Below are positions 19,896 to 29,598 of a stretch of 29,598 bases of DNA, piece after piece. The translations under genes were made by a program, and so were the position numbers. The DNA comes from Kipferlia bialata (lineage: Eukaryota; Fornicata), in NCBI GenBank assembly GCA_003568945.1, contig BDIP01000134.1:1-29598 (forward strand). Direction: 5' to 3'. The stretch's first letter is position 1. Every line of letters begins with the position of its first letter. The notes under the pieces were generated by a model that worked only from the letters and a program-made list of their open reading frames with translations, made no database searches and was not told the origin of the DNA.

Positions 19896-22461
19896 ATGGG
19901 TGGCAATGAGGAGCAGTGGCTGCTCCAAGACATAGGAAGAGATCTAGAGTATGAAGCGATAGAGGGAGCGGATGAGGAGGGAGAGAATGACGACACCCCC
20001 AAGACAGAGAGAGTATGTACCCGGGGCATCGTCCTCCTGGTCAGCATCACTGTCCTGGTCTCCTTTCTCCTGTATGTGCTGTCCCACCAGCCGCCAGACC
20101 TATCCAAACCCGGGATGCAGCTGGTGTTCACTATCAAAGACAGCGGGGACGCACTCACAATCCCGGCCATCAATGCAGGCCGTTTCAATGCCGTGATTGA
20201 CTGGGGTGACGGGACAGACCCGGGTAGTATCCGCAACTACCAGTCGAACAACCTGTACCATCATTATGCAGAGCCAGGGGACTACACGGTGGGTAGCAGT
20301 GTCGGTAGTATACACTATACTGATGCTGATGCTGATACTGATACTCCCCTCTTCACCTTCAATGTATATGAAGCTGCAAATTCTTATACTACCGTCCGTA
20401 GCATGTGTCATGCTGATACTTCCCTTAATTGTATATATATACATACATATATATATTAGTGACCCATCATGCACATAACACACACGTCTCCACTACTCAC
20501 CCTTTCTCTTACAGTGAATTTCATAACGTTCTATATAGTATATGTACTCTATTTCAATACAAGTAGAAGTATCGTACTCAACTTACCCGTCCGCCGCCTA
20601 CAGAGCTTGATACCGCCCCTCTCCACCACCTTGCATTTGTATCTCTTGCATCTATGTACTATCTCTTCCTCACCACAGGTCAGCATCGACGGGACCTTCC
20701 CAGGGCTGTCGTTTAAAGACTGGTACAGTAAGGCACTCATTAGGATTATCAGATTGGGAGACACGGGTTTAACCACTCTAAGTTGGGTATGGACACATGG
20801 ACGTGTGATATCTGTTTCGCAATATCAATTATGTACTGCTGTTTCTTTTCTTTCTATTTCTATTCCTGGTGTGATCAATATTTCTATTCTCCGTGACGGA
20901 ATCTGTTCACTTGCACTCCTATGTTGATAGCCTTTCCCTTCTCAATCTACCAAGAAAGACACGCATTCAGTATTTGTATCTTCATTGATTCTTTCTTCTC
21001 TAATCTTTCCTCACCATAGGCCTTTGCTGGGTGTACGTGCCTCACAGAAGTGGGCGGGACAGCCAACCTGTCTGGGGTGACTGACATGAGCCACATGTTC
21101 AGCGGTTGCTCTGGCCTCACCACCGTGGACGTCTCAGCCTGGGACACCTCAGGTGAGGCACTGCGTACAGCCTATGTATAGTACTCTCACAGTATGACAG
21201 GCACTCTATATGCTAATAATGACTATGGGGGTTTCTCTCGATGTTGTACTCAATATTTTTTACAAGAGAGTGTACGGTCTGCTGTACTATGTATATCACG
21301 GTGAATTTCCACACCCACACCTGTTTATTCATATATATATGAAATGTAATGTATACGTAACGTCAGGTGTTACAGACATGAGTCGTCTCTTCTATGGGTG
21401 CAAAGGTCTTGTCTCCCTAGACCTCTCCACCTGGGACACGTCCAGTGTATACACGATGAGTGCTATGTTCCAGAGCTGTGCGTCCATTAAGGACTTGAAG
21501 GTATCCGTCTCTTCAAGTATCTCTCTCGGCCCGGTTCTCAGTTAAGTCTCTGAGAGACTCTCTCCCCTATTCTGACTGCAAGGTCTCCTCTTTCGACACG
21601 TCGAGCGTGACAGACCTTAGCGACATGTTCAATGGACTCGCTAGGATCAAGACACTGGACCTATCACGGTGGGATACCTCAGCGGTGACAAACATGAGCA
21701 GTCTCTTCTACGGTTGTGGCACAAGGACTCTGATGATTTCCACGTGGGATACCAGCAGGGTGACAGACATGAGTAAGATGTTCTATTCCATCTTGCTCGA
21801 CACGCTGGACATCTCTCTTTGGGATACTGGGAATGTGGCGAATATGAACTCGATGTTCGATTCCTGCCCTTTTCTCTTGTCGCTCCCTATAGGCGACTGG
21901 GACACATCACAGGTGACACTCTCACTCAACTCTCTCTATCAAAGGAAGAGCCGACACCTACTACTTCTGCTTCTCTCTCTGACTTTCTCCTACCGACAGG
22001 TCACATCTATGTCTGGCATGTTTCAAGACGTGAGAGCTCTGACATCCCTGGACATCTATCGCTGGGACACTTCCAGCGTTACAGATATGTCGGGGATGTT
22101 CGACAGCTGCTATTCACTCGCAGATTTTGACGTCTCTTCTTGGGACACATCGAGCGTGACGGACCTCAGCTCCATGTTTGCTGTATGCCACAGCCTCACG
22201 ACGCTTGACCTGTCGTTATGGGACACCTCGAGTGTGGACAACATGCAGAGTGTCTTCGATAACTGTATCAGCCTCTTTACACTGGACGTGGCCACATGGG
22301 ATACCTCTAAGGTCACTAGCATGGTCAATCTCTTCCACAACTGCGAGAGTCTCACCTCTCCACTGCACGACAGAGTCTGGGATGTGTCTAGTCTAGAGAA
22401 CTCCCATGACATGTGTACCGGCTGCCCAGAGGGCATGTGTGACAGTCTGTGTCCGTACTAG
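19896..22461 (+). CDS. Type II membrane protein with DUF285 (BspA-like) repeats
   Basis: Exons 19896-20288, 20679-20786, 21020-21152, 21367-21500, 21583-21912 and 22000-22461 join in phase to about 519 residues. An acidic cytoplasmic head is followed by one anchor (GIVLLVSITVLVSFLLYVLS), then a module typical of BspA-family proteins (NAVIDWGDGT, then YAEPGDYTVSIDGTFPGL), then about ten repeats of roughly 25 residues with the core WDTSSVTDMSGMFxxCxSLxxLDLS. These are TpLRR/DUF285 leucine-rich repeats, which in BspA proteins mediate attachment to hosts, matrix or other microbes. The repeat region should face the outside. It ends with a Cys-rich cap (MCTGCPEGMCDSLCPY). Several introns cut at equivalent points in the repeat, just after WDTS or just before VTxM/VSSF. 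Bacterial transfer of the family into protists has been proposed in general; here the introns show long residence. Confidence 0.9.
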
Positions 22462-23071
22462 CTCTGAGTGTCAACTGTAGGCTGATAGTCTAAACCCTAT
22501 TGTGTGGTGTTTGCACCTCAGGTCGAGGTCTATAGAACATCTGTAATGCCATAGTCAGTCGTTGATGTGTATGTGTGATGTATATTCTGCCATACTTATC
22601 CTAATAGTTCTGCATAACGTGGGATGATTCAAAGAAGCAAATTCTGTGGTGTCATTATGATAATGACTCATTATCCCGATTTCTAATGTGCACTTGCCAC
22701 ATAGACAACCCCAAAGACCCACCAAAGTGAGGTAGAGACTATAGGTTATGACCATAGAGACGGCGGGAGAGAAAGAGACGGTTCGTAGAGTATTCGGATA
22801 ATCTGTACATTCTGCTTGGGTCTTCATGCCATAGTGTCTATGGACCCTGAGGGAATGAGAGAGAAGCAGAGAACGACCCGTGTAGGATCCAAGCCTCGGA
22901 GGCAGGGCAGAGAGGCAGGGGTTGTATAGTGAGGGGTCAGAGCTAGGCTAGCCCTGTCGCTGGTAGACAGCAACCTGATAGTGGAGAGGAAATAGTGTGA
23001 TACTGTGATAGTGTGATACAAGGCCAATAGGACCTTGGGGGCCTACAAGCAACTCCCAGTCATATGTTACT
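22462..23071. other. Intergenic space
   Basis: Between the DUF285 gene and the next start. Mixed composition, no convincing exon on either strand, no repeat noticed. Confidence 0.6.
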
Positions 23072-26000
23072 ATGCATATGACAAATGAGGGGCTAGCCGC
23101 AAAAACAGAGGTCGATGAAAAGATTCGCCTTCTCCCTTATCTCCACACCAACTGCATGGGAGGAGATCGAGAGACAGAGTGCTACAATGCGATTGAGTAT
23201 GTTCTATGTTCATTGAGTGGTAGTTGGGACAGGGGATATGCGTCCCCAAGTGGTCTGACATATGAGGAGAGGATGAGGAGAGAGAATTCGATGTCAGCAG
23301 AGATGAAGGCAGAGAGAAGGAGAGAGCAGGAGACGAGAGAGAGGGAGATTGAAGAGAGAAAGAGATACATCGGTGACATCACACTCTGTGTGTCTAGGAT
23401 ACTGCAGATATGCCAGGAGTATGTGGGGGAGAGAGAGAGTGAAGGAGACGCAGTCATGGTTGGACCTACACTGATAGCCGCCATCCACCACTGGGTGAGT
23501 ACCATTGTATGTAGGCCGCTGTATGTTATAGGTTGCCCCCTCCCTTCTCTTCCAACTCTATTGTTAAACAGACTACGAATACACTACACCTAACGCTATA
23601 TAACTCCACTTAGTGAGCCACCTTCCATCAGCCACCCCTGTCGTCGCTCCTCCCCCTTACAAGCCGGATCTTTGTATTTCCTTCACCCTTACTCTCTCGC
23701 CTTCTATCCATATCATCATTCAGGAATATGTGGTCAGCATACCCTCTCTCTCTCTCTCTCTCTCTCTGTGTCTTCTCTCGCTCACTCAGGCCTATTTCTC
23801 GAGTGGCAGAATCAACCTCACTGTGTTTCTTAGGGCACTGACCCTCCACACCAGTTTCATTACAGGTTCAAAGACAAATTTACTATGTATAGTGTGGATA
23901 TCTGCTATGTGTATAGACCTGTACATGTCTCAAGGTGGAAAACGTTTAGCAGAATACTCCGGTGGTGTAGTTCTACAGTAGACCTCCTTCTCTCAGTATC
24001 ATATCCAGCATTCCACCACATTTGCCGCCACAACTAACATGCTGTCTCCCACGCCACCGTATCTCTCTCTCCCTCCCTCTCTCTCTCCCTCTCTCTCCCT
24101 CCCTCCCCCCTCTCTCTCTCCTCTCTTGGAGTGTCTCTCTCTAGCCTCTTCATATCTAGTGCTGTCTTCGTCTCCCTCAATATATCCTCTCAATCTCTCT
24201 CTCTCTTTCAGTTCCCCTCCCATGCGCTCTTTGGAACTACATATGAGTATATTCCCCACACAGCTGGCTCGCTCTCTCTCTATGACTCTATTGATGTTTC
24301 TATCATACTCTCTCCCCATATCTCCGGTATCCGTCTCTCTCTCTCATAACAGTGACTCCTTCCTCTGTTGACCCAGACTCTCTCACTACCACACTCACGT
24401 GGCTAGAGGACCAGAAGACATCCTCATTTGGACAGGTCAGATATGGCTATCTATGTATCAGTGTGAGATATCTCTACTCATCGAGACTCACCCTCAGAGC
24501 GGGTGGGTGCGTGCTCCCTTTAACGACACAGAGGGAGAGAGAGAACAGATACAGGCTGCCAGTGACTATGTGGATATGTGTGTGAGGGAGGGAGAGATGC
24601 TTCTTAGACAGAGAGAGGGAGAGGCCAGGGTGGAGGCTGGTGACTATCAACACATCCTACATGAGGTGTCGGTCAGGTCTCTGCTACGCGGGTATGTGAC
24701 ACCATGCTCTACATATATACATATCATACATTTATGATATATACATATGATATGTATGATACGCGGTGTCGGTCACGTCTCTGCTGCACTGGTGCGCCCT
24801 TCTAGTATATTTAGTATCATATATGCAACCCTGTTGCATATACACCAACACATGATGTACACTAGTCAGTGTTCATTCATTCTATGTAGTACACACTGCC
24901 TACTCATAGTTGGAATGACTCTGGTTACATGCGTATCTTCAATAATGATTCTCTGCAGAGCCTGGGTAGCTATTCTGTCGACGGTGGATAGTTGATTGTG
25001 TTTGTGGCACAAACTTTGTGCCCTGAATATTGCATTCTTACCCCAGACTCCGCTCCCAGGCTCTTGCAGCAGTATGTTCATATCCTTCCAGAGAGACCAG
25101 TGGAGATTTGGGTGGAGAACAACACACTCTGTATGTCAGAAGCCCATCGTTGCTCCTTGCCCTCTACCACCTGAACGAGCCGCTTTGCTGCGTGAGTTGG
25201 TACGCTGAATGATGATATTGAATGGTGATACTATACACACCATGTGGTGAATATATGTACAAATATATACTCTATGTGATTATTGCATGTATCCCTCAAG
25301 GGGACCCCTTCTGAATAGTCATATATATATATACTCGGATATATATATGTACTGTATTCTCTCTCTAGTTTGTACTAATTGACACATCAGGACCGACATC
25401 ACCGAGCATCTAGTGGGTCGCATGTGCTGCGCAGACTGGATGGTTGGGGTTGTGCAGAGGGTGGAGGGGAGGGATAAGGCCAGGCCTAGGGGTGCGCCTC
25501 TCGATCACGACTCTGCACACAGCCTATGGGTAGAGCTGTCGGACATAGTGTCTGGGGAGTGCACCAGCCTGGCCAGAGACTTGATGAGTACCCGGGATGT
25601 ACGTAATTGTATGTGTTCACGATGCACGTTTGTAGCAGCATATTAGTCAAATGAGTAGACATGGAAGGGTGTCTCTTATACATATTGATGTGGCTATGTA
25701 TATTGAACGTATATGTATGTGTTATATGCACTAACCCCCAGGCCATGCTATCCGTCATGAGTGAGCACGACATCCAGGATCCATACACGCTGGTGGGACG
25801 CGACTCTGGCCTGTGGTCTAGTGCTGGGTATGAGGCTCTCCAATGTCTCAAGAGAGAACTGTCGCAGTGTCAACCCCACCTGCCAATGGACCCACACATA
25901 CCAAAGGGAGAGAGAGGAGGAGACAGCTTCCAAGAGGCCATTCAAAGTCAGTGGCTACAGGAGCTGACAGCTGCTGTGGATACAGTCCACGAGGTAAACG

Positions 26001-27416
26001 TAAACGTACAGTAATCCTTTCTCTTCTTCTTCTTATATCAATTCTGCATATGACTTGAAATATTGAGAGTTTCTGAATATTTGTATAGTATATGGAGTAT
26101 ATACACCAGAAGTCATGGATACACTATATCTCTATACATGGATAAATGAGATAGCGTAATAGTGCATTGAGTTCATGGACATCTCACACCAGACGCAGGT
26201 TGGATTATGGCGCCTCAGTCGCAACGGAGCAGCTTGGAGGGGTGAGACGCATCGAAGCAGCTTCCTATTCCCACCAGGACCACCTCGACCCACTCAGCCC
26301 TCTCAATACACCCAGCGATCAGACGAACTGGGTCTTAGCCTCTGTGTCCATCGTTCTCTGCCAAGACTGGTACAGACACAAGCACTGCACTCCGAGATGT
26401 TAGCCCCACTCTCCAGGCCCTGTAATACCGGAACCGCTGACTATTGTGCAGTCTCTAATTCTCAGTTCCTGTTGGTTGGGTATCCTGCTGCCCCAACCTG
26501 CAAGATGAGGTCAGTACTAGGATGTGAGGAGAGACATTGTGGGTATATTGCAGCTCAGGGGACTATCGTGACCAGGGCCTTGTGTCACTGTGCTGGGATA
26601 GTCTATGCATTCACATACTCGCGAACATTAACAGACGAGAGTGACTCAGGTGAAGAGTACCCAGATAGTGAGGGAGAGGAAGCGTATGAGTACCATATGG
26701 AGGTGCACTATCTGAACCTCGCTAAGGAAGAAGACAGAGTGGCGAGCAGCGGACGGACGGTTGGGTGCGTGTGGGAGTCACTCTCGGTACCTAAGCTGCT
26801 CAAGCAGACGAGAGGGGTTGTGTGGGCTAGGGGTACGGGAGATGGAGACATGGAGTGTGTGGTTGACTGTACCGCAGGGGAGGACACTGACTGTGAGCCA
26901 GAGTATAGAATGGTGAGGCTTGTTCCAACAGTTTCCAGAAATCCTTCTCTGCTGCGCAACAGAGGGCCCCTGCCTGAAGTGGAGGACATCACTCTCTCAG
27001 TCTCTGCGCTGCCCATTGATCAGTGGTGTCCACCCATTGGCTCTGCGTCTGTCCGTCTGGCAGACCAGAGTGACTACACGGTATGGCTTAGAGATGGTAT
27101 GTTGGTGGGTAGAGACATGGTCTCTGGGGACATCAAGGCGCTTGGTAGGGTGAGGGGCCCACTGGACACCTGCATTCTAGCTGATGTACACAATGACCCT
27201 GACAGAGCACTGCCGCACACAGTGGATATATATCATGCAAGGTACCGTGTAATACAACCACACTGTGATTTACACTCGCACTCTCTAGATGAGTATATAG
27301 ATATTACGAAGAGACTGCGACTCTCACACCCCAGGGTATGTGCATTACCAGACGGCCGGCTGCTCTGCCACGACAAGGTGCTAGGTGGCATATACTTGGT
27401 GGACACCAGCGTGTAG
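23072..27416 (+). CDS. Large multi-exon hypothetical protein
   Basis: The first exon 23072-23494 encodes MHMTNEGLAAKTEVDEKIRL and a charged coiled-coil-like stretch (AERRREQETREREIEERKRY). The 3' chain 24462-24691, 25047-25199, 25391-25598, 25742-25993 and 26199-27416 is consistent in phase at every junction; it includes NEPLCCVSW joined to TDITEHLVGRMCC, and a 406-codon last exon ending GRLLCHDKVLGGIYLVDTSV, whose repeated beta-type segments could be a propeller. The middle is uncertain: candidate exons 23790-23865, 24212-24326 and 24353-24435 do not all agree in phase, and 24436-24461 would be only a 26-base intron. An ATG at 26175 is in frame, so the last exon could be a separate gene. I do not recognise the family; no signal peptide or membrane segment is evident. 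Confidence 0.5.
24665..24785 (+). repeat. 100-bp tandem copy of an exon's 3' end, with an inverted repeat between
   Basis: GGTGTCGGTCAGGTCTCTGCT at 24665 recurs with one change exactly 100 bases on, at 24765. The intervening intron holds an inverted repeat TATCATACA (24722-24730) and TGTATGATA (24753-24761). Confidence 0.8.
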
Positions 27417-27515
27417 AGAGCCAGCAACACTTGAACAGTTTTGTTAGAGTTATACTATTGAATAGATGTATATACGTGTATATACTTGGTGGACACCAGC
27501 TTGTAGAGAGCCAAC
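27391..27515 (+). repeat. 90-bp tandem copy of the gene's 3' end including the stop codon
   Basis: TATACTTGGTGGACACCAGC at 27391 recurs at 27481, and the match continues through GTGTAGAGAGCCA versus TTGTAGAGAGCCA. The second copy is in the 3' flank and is not translated in the current model. Confidence 0.85.
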
Positions 27516-27900
27516 CTAATCCAGACTGCAGTACTGTCGTTCAACTTGTCTACACTTTCTGGAAGTGTCACTTTCTTGACGTTTGCGAGAGGTTGAATCT
27601 GTTTGAGATAGTAAAACTCTATACATATCTGATCTACTACACATGCCGCTCTGCAACAGAGAGTCTCTGCTTGATGTTTACAAACTCAATAGTGTTCGGT
27701 GGATATTCAATCGATTATCGTTACCAACGATATTTATGAAGCAAGGAAGGGGCAAGATAAGACACACACTACGACGCTCTGAAATGTCACATTGTATACA
27801 TAAGAAATTGCGGATACAGATAGATAACGAGTTCTATTTGAAGCCTTCTGCACTCTAGAATGTGATGACTCATCACTGATGAGTGAAACTATCCAAGCCC
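27417..27900. other. Intergenic space between convergent genes
   Basis: Apart from the duplicated gene end at 27481-27515 I see no gene here. Short open frames on both strands have no recognisable features. Confidence 0.6.
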
Positions 27901-28898
27901 TATTGAGGGTACATACACGAAGGGTCAATGTAGCAGAGGACTGTTGACTCATCCCTTGCCTTGCAGCATAGAGCCATGGAGGGGGAAAAGAAGACCCAGG
28001 ACACTATAGAAGCAAAGTTTCCTGAGTCACGCTCTATGAACCCCCACTCTTCCCACTGCTCAGCGATTGTGTCGAAGGCCACGAGATCCAAAGGCGGATT
28101 GAGACCCCAGGACCCCCTTCTAACTGCCAACACATACCTTTGGGTGGAACCACAGAGGGAACAGAAGTTCAGCCTCTCTCCTACACGCTTCCACCCAGCA
28201 CTAAGTGTGTATCTCCCCAAGCCCGACCACATCATTGCGTATGCTACCCTATCGCAGAAGAAGACCCTGTAGTCATATAGTCTGCCTTCTAGCGACCCTT
28301 TGTCCACCCAACCCTTGGCCTGCTCATCGGGAGAATATGCAAAGGTCTGAATAGCGTGCTGATGAGTGCAAACATCTCTGAAGTACTGCACAACCACAAC
28401 ATGACCATCCATGGAGAAGACGGCCAGGAGGTCAGTTGTGTCTGTTGGTAGAGGTGGTACATCGACAGATTCATATGTGTCCAGCGAGAGCCCCTGTACA
28501 CCGGAGTTGGTTATGTAGTAGAGAACTCCATCCAGCACACAGTGGATACTTGTACCCACCCTCCCAGAGGGGTCAACAACAGCATGCTCTTCATTGATCA
28601 CACACTCCTCCGAAGGGACTGGGTCCATTAGTGTGTGGATGGACACGGTGTTACCTCTGATTCTTATGATCTGGTTGGCATCGGGACCGGGAACACCTAC
28701 AGTGTCTCTGTCTAGACCTCTCTCTGTAGGCAGATGTACTGTGTGTAACATATCTTGTGTGTCTGTCATGACGTTGTGTGTTCCTAGTAAGAACGCCAAG
28801 GGCACAGGTCTAATGTATACTGGTAACGAGTTGTGCAAACCTCTAGCTGCAACTCTACTGTTTACATGAGTCCAAAGATTATCAAGTTTCATATTCAT
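27901..28898 (-). CDS. Beta-propeller-like (kelch-like) protein, paralogue A
   Basis: A single exon of 332 residues starting MNMKLDNLWTHVNSRVAARG. It contains repeated beta-strand segments of kelch-like type: VLDGVLYYITNSGVQGLSLD, FSMDGHVVVVQYF, then YSPDEQAKGWVDKGSL, then LDLVAFDTIAEQWEEWGFIE. The spacing of W and G residues after a short D/P-rich turn is typical of kelch or related propeller blades, usually protein-binding. The family is not certain. It is head to head with a paralogue at 29033, sharing VPGPDANQ, LNGVLYYI/LDGVLYYI, LDTYESV/LDTHESV and YSPD...GWV. Unlike most genes in the window it has no introns. Confidence 0.7.
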
Positions 28899-29032
28899 AT
28901 TACAGCTAAACTTTCATTGCGTTTCCTTTTCGCAACTGACTGTACACACACTGTAGTAGTGAGTGAGTGAAAAGAGATCCACAACCACAAACCACCTCTT
29001 ACTACATCATTTGTCTCTTGATAACCCCATCT
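28899..29032. promoter_or_regulatory. Divergent promoter region between two paralogues
   Basis: Only 134 bases separate the start codons of the two head-to-head paralogues, so both promoters must lie here or overlap the 5' ends. I see a GTAGTAGTGAGTGAGTGA stretch but no motif that I can name. Confidence 0.5.
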
Positions 29033-29598
29033 ATGAGGGTGACCCCTGGCATAGTAGACAACATAAAGCTGCCAAGGGACGCGGGCCAGGGCGGCACCAT
29101 GTGTGGGGTGCCTGGACCCGATGCCAACCAGGTGCTGTCTGTATCAGGGAACCAGGGACTGACACTGCTGTCTTTTCTTGAGGCAGACTCTCCTGAAGTG
29201 ACTCTCGATATCCAGATGACGAGTGTACCAGGGCGTGACACACCGGGAGCTTCACTCTATGTATGCTGTGCACTTAACGGTGTACTGTACTACATCGACA
29301 TAGGAAGCCCCTCCGGAACTGTACACGCACTAGCCCTCGACACACACGAGTCAGTAGAGGTACCAACTGTTTGGTATCCAACCTGGCCGGCTGCTGTCGT
29401 AACAATGTTTGCCCTTGATGGACATGTTGTATTACTGCACAATGGAAACACTCCTAGGCATACCCACGTCTCCGTCTACTCGCCTGATCAAGTAGAAGAT
29501 GGTTGGGTGAGTAGAGGCTACTACAATGATGACATAACGTCTTCTAAAACCACCGTGTGTAACGGTCGAGCATATGTTCTCGCGAGACACCACGTTGT
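29033..29598 (+). CDS. Beta-propeller-like (kelch-like) protein, paralogue B, runs off the window
   Basis: An open frame of 188 codons from ATG at 29033 to the window edge, without introns so far. It begins MRVTPGIVDNIKLPRDAGQG and contains GVPGPDANQVLSVSGNQ, CALNGVLYYIDIGSPSGTVH, ALDTHESVEVP, FALDGHVVLLHNG and VYSPDQVEDGWVSRG, each aligning in order with the minus-strand neighbour. The paralogues are well diverged in between. The function is unknown beyond a probable propeller fold. Confidence 0.7.
   Translation, partial: MRVTPGIVDNIKLPRDAGQGGTMCGVPGPDANQVLSVSGNQGLTLLSFLEADSPEVTLDIQMTSVPGRDTPGASLYVCCALNGVLYYIDIGSPSGTVHALALDTHESVEVPTVWYPTWPAAVVTMFALDGHVVLLHNGNTPRHTHVSVYSPDQVEDGWVSRGYYNDDITSSKTTVCNGRAYVLARHHV

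Noticed and set aside
14945-19915. Near match CATATGGGTGGAAATGAGGA at 14945 and CATATGGGTGGCAATGAGGA at 19893
   Set aside because: About 20 bases with one change, intron in one place and start codon region in the other, with no extension on either side. Probably chance or a tiny copied scrap.
27338-27858. Open frames at the 3' flank of the large gene
   Set aside because: They overlap the gene end out of frame or lie in AT-rich flank, and show no domain or splice support.
1-29598. tRNA, rRNA, transposase or reverse-transcriptase sequences
   Set aside because: I looked for cloverleaf boxes, rRNA cores and mobile-element enzyme motifs on both strands and saw none that I could support by eye.

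Overview
The window is eukaryotic nuclear DNA from an intron-rich protist. Coding exons are GC-rich, introns begin GT and end AG, and TGA, TAG and TAA all act as stops, so the code looks standard. Most of the roughly 35 acceptors I could place have a CTNAC/T branch-point-like motif only a few bases before the AG (CTGACACAG, CTAACCACAG, CTCACCCCCAG). A branch site fused to the acceptor is known from metamonads such as Giardia and Trichomonas. With the BspA-like (DUF285) surface protein, this suggests a free-living metamonad, perhaps a fornicate such as Kipferlia. That placement is inference; nothing here proves the species.

Layout. 418-8849 (minus): one very large 12-exon gene carrying two tandem modules, each a DUF4470 domain (the fold of axonemal dynein assembly factor DNAAF3) followed by a long region I do not recognise. 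9027-9551 (minus): the first three exons of VAC14, stopping at a 34-base poly-G run that also cuts the first DUF4470. 9670-10386 (plus): a small unknown gene divergent from VAC14. 11134-14423 (plus): a six-helix membrane protein resembling DUF998 and Frag1/DRAM/Sfk1 families. 14780-15720 (minus): the 3' exons of an unknown charged protein running into poly-C and a 724-base N gap. 16609-18513 (plus): a MATE-family antiporter. 19052-19376 (plus): the 5' exons of a single-pass membrane protein cut short before a poly-C/G/C tract. 19896-22461 (plus): a type II membrane protein with a WGDG module and DUF285 repeats. 23072-27416 (plus): a large unknown multi-exon gene. 27901-28898 (minus) and 29033-end (plus): two paralogous beta-propeller-like genes, head to head.

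I see no single pathway linking these genes. Three themes stand out. First, exon/intron borders have repeatedly been copied in tandem, leaving decoy splice sites inside introns. Second, the two DUF4470 modules share a short, highly similar tract including an intron, while the rest has diverged, which suggests gene conversion. Third, each long poly-G/C run coincides with an incomplete gene, so these are probably assembly joins.
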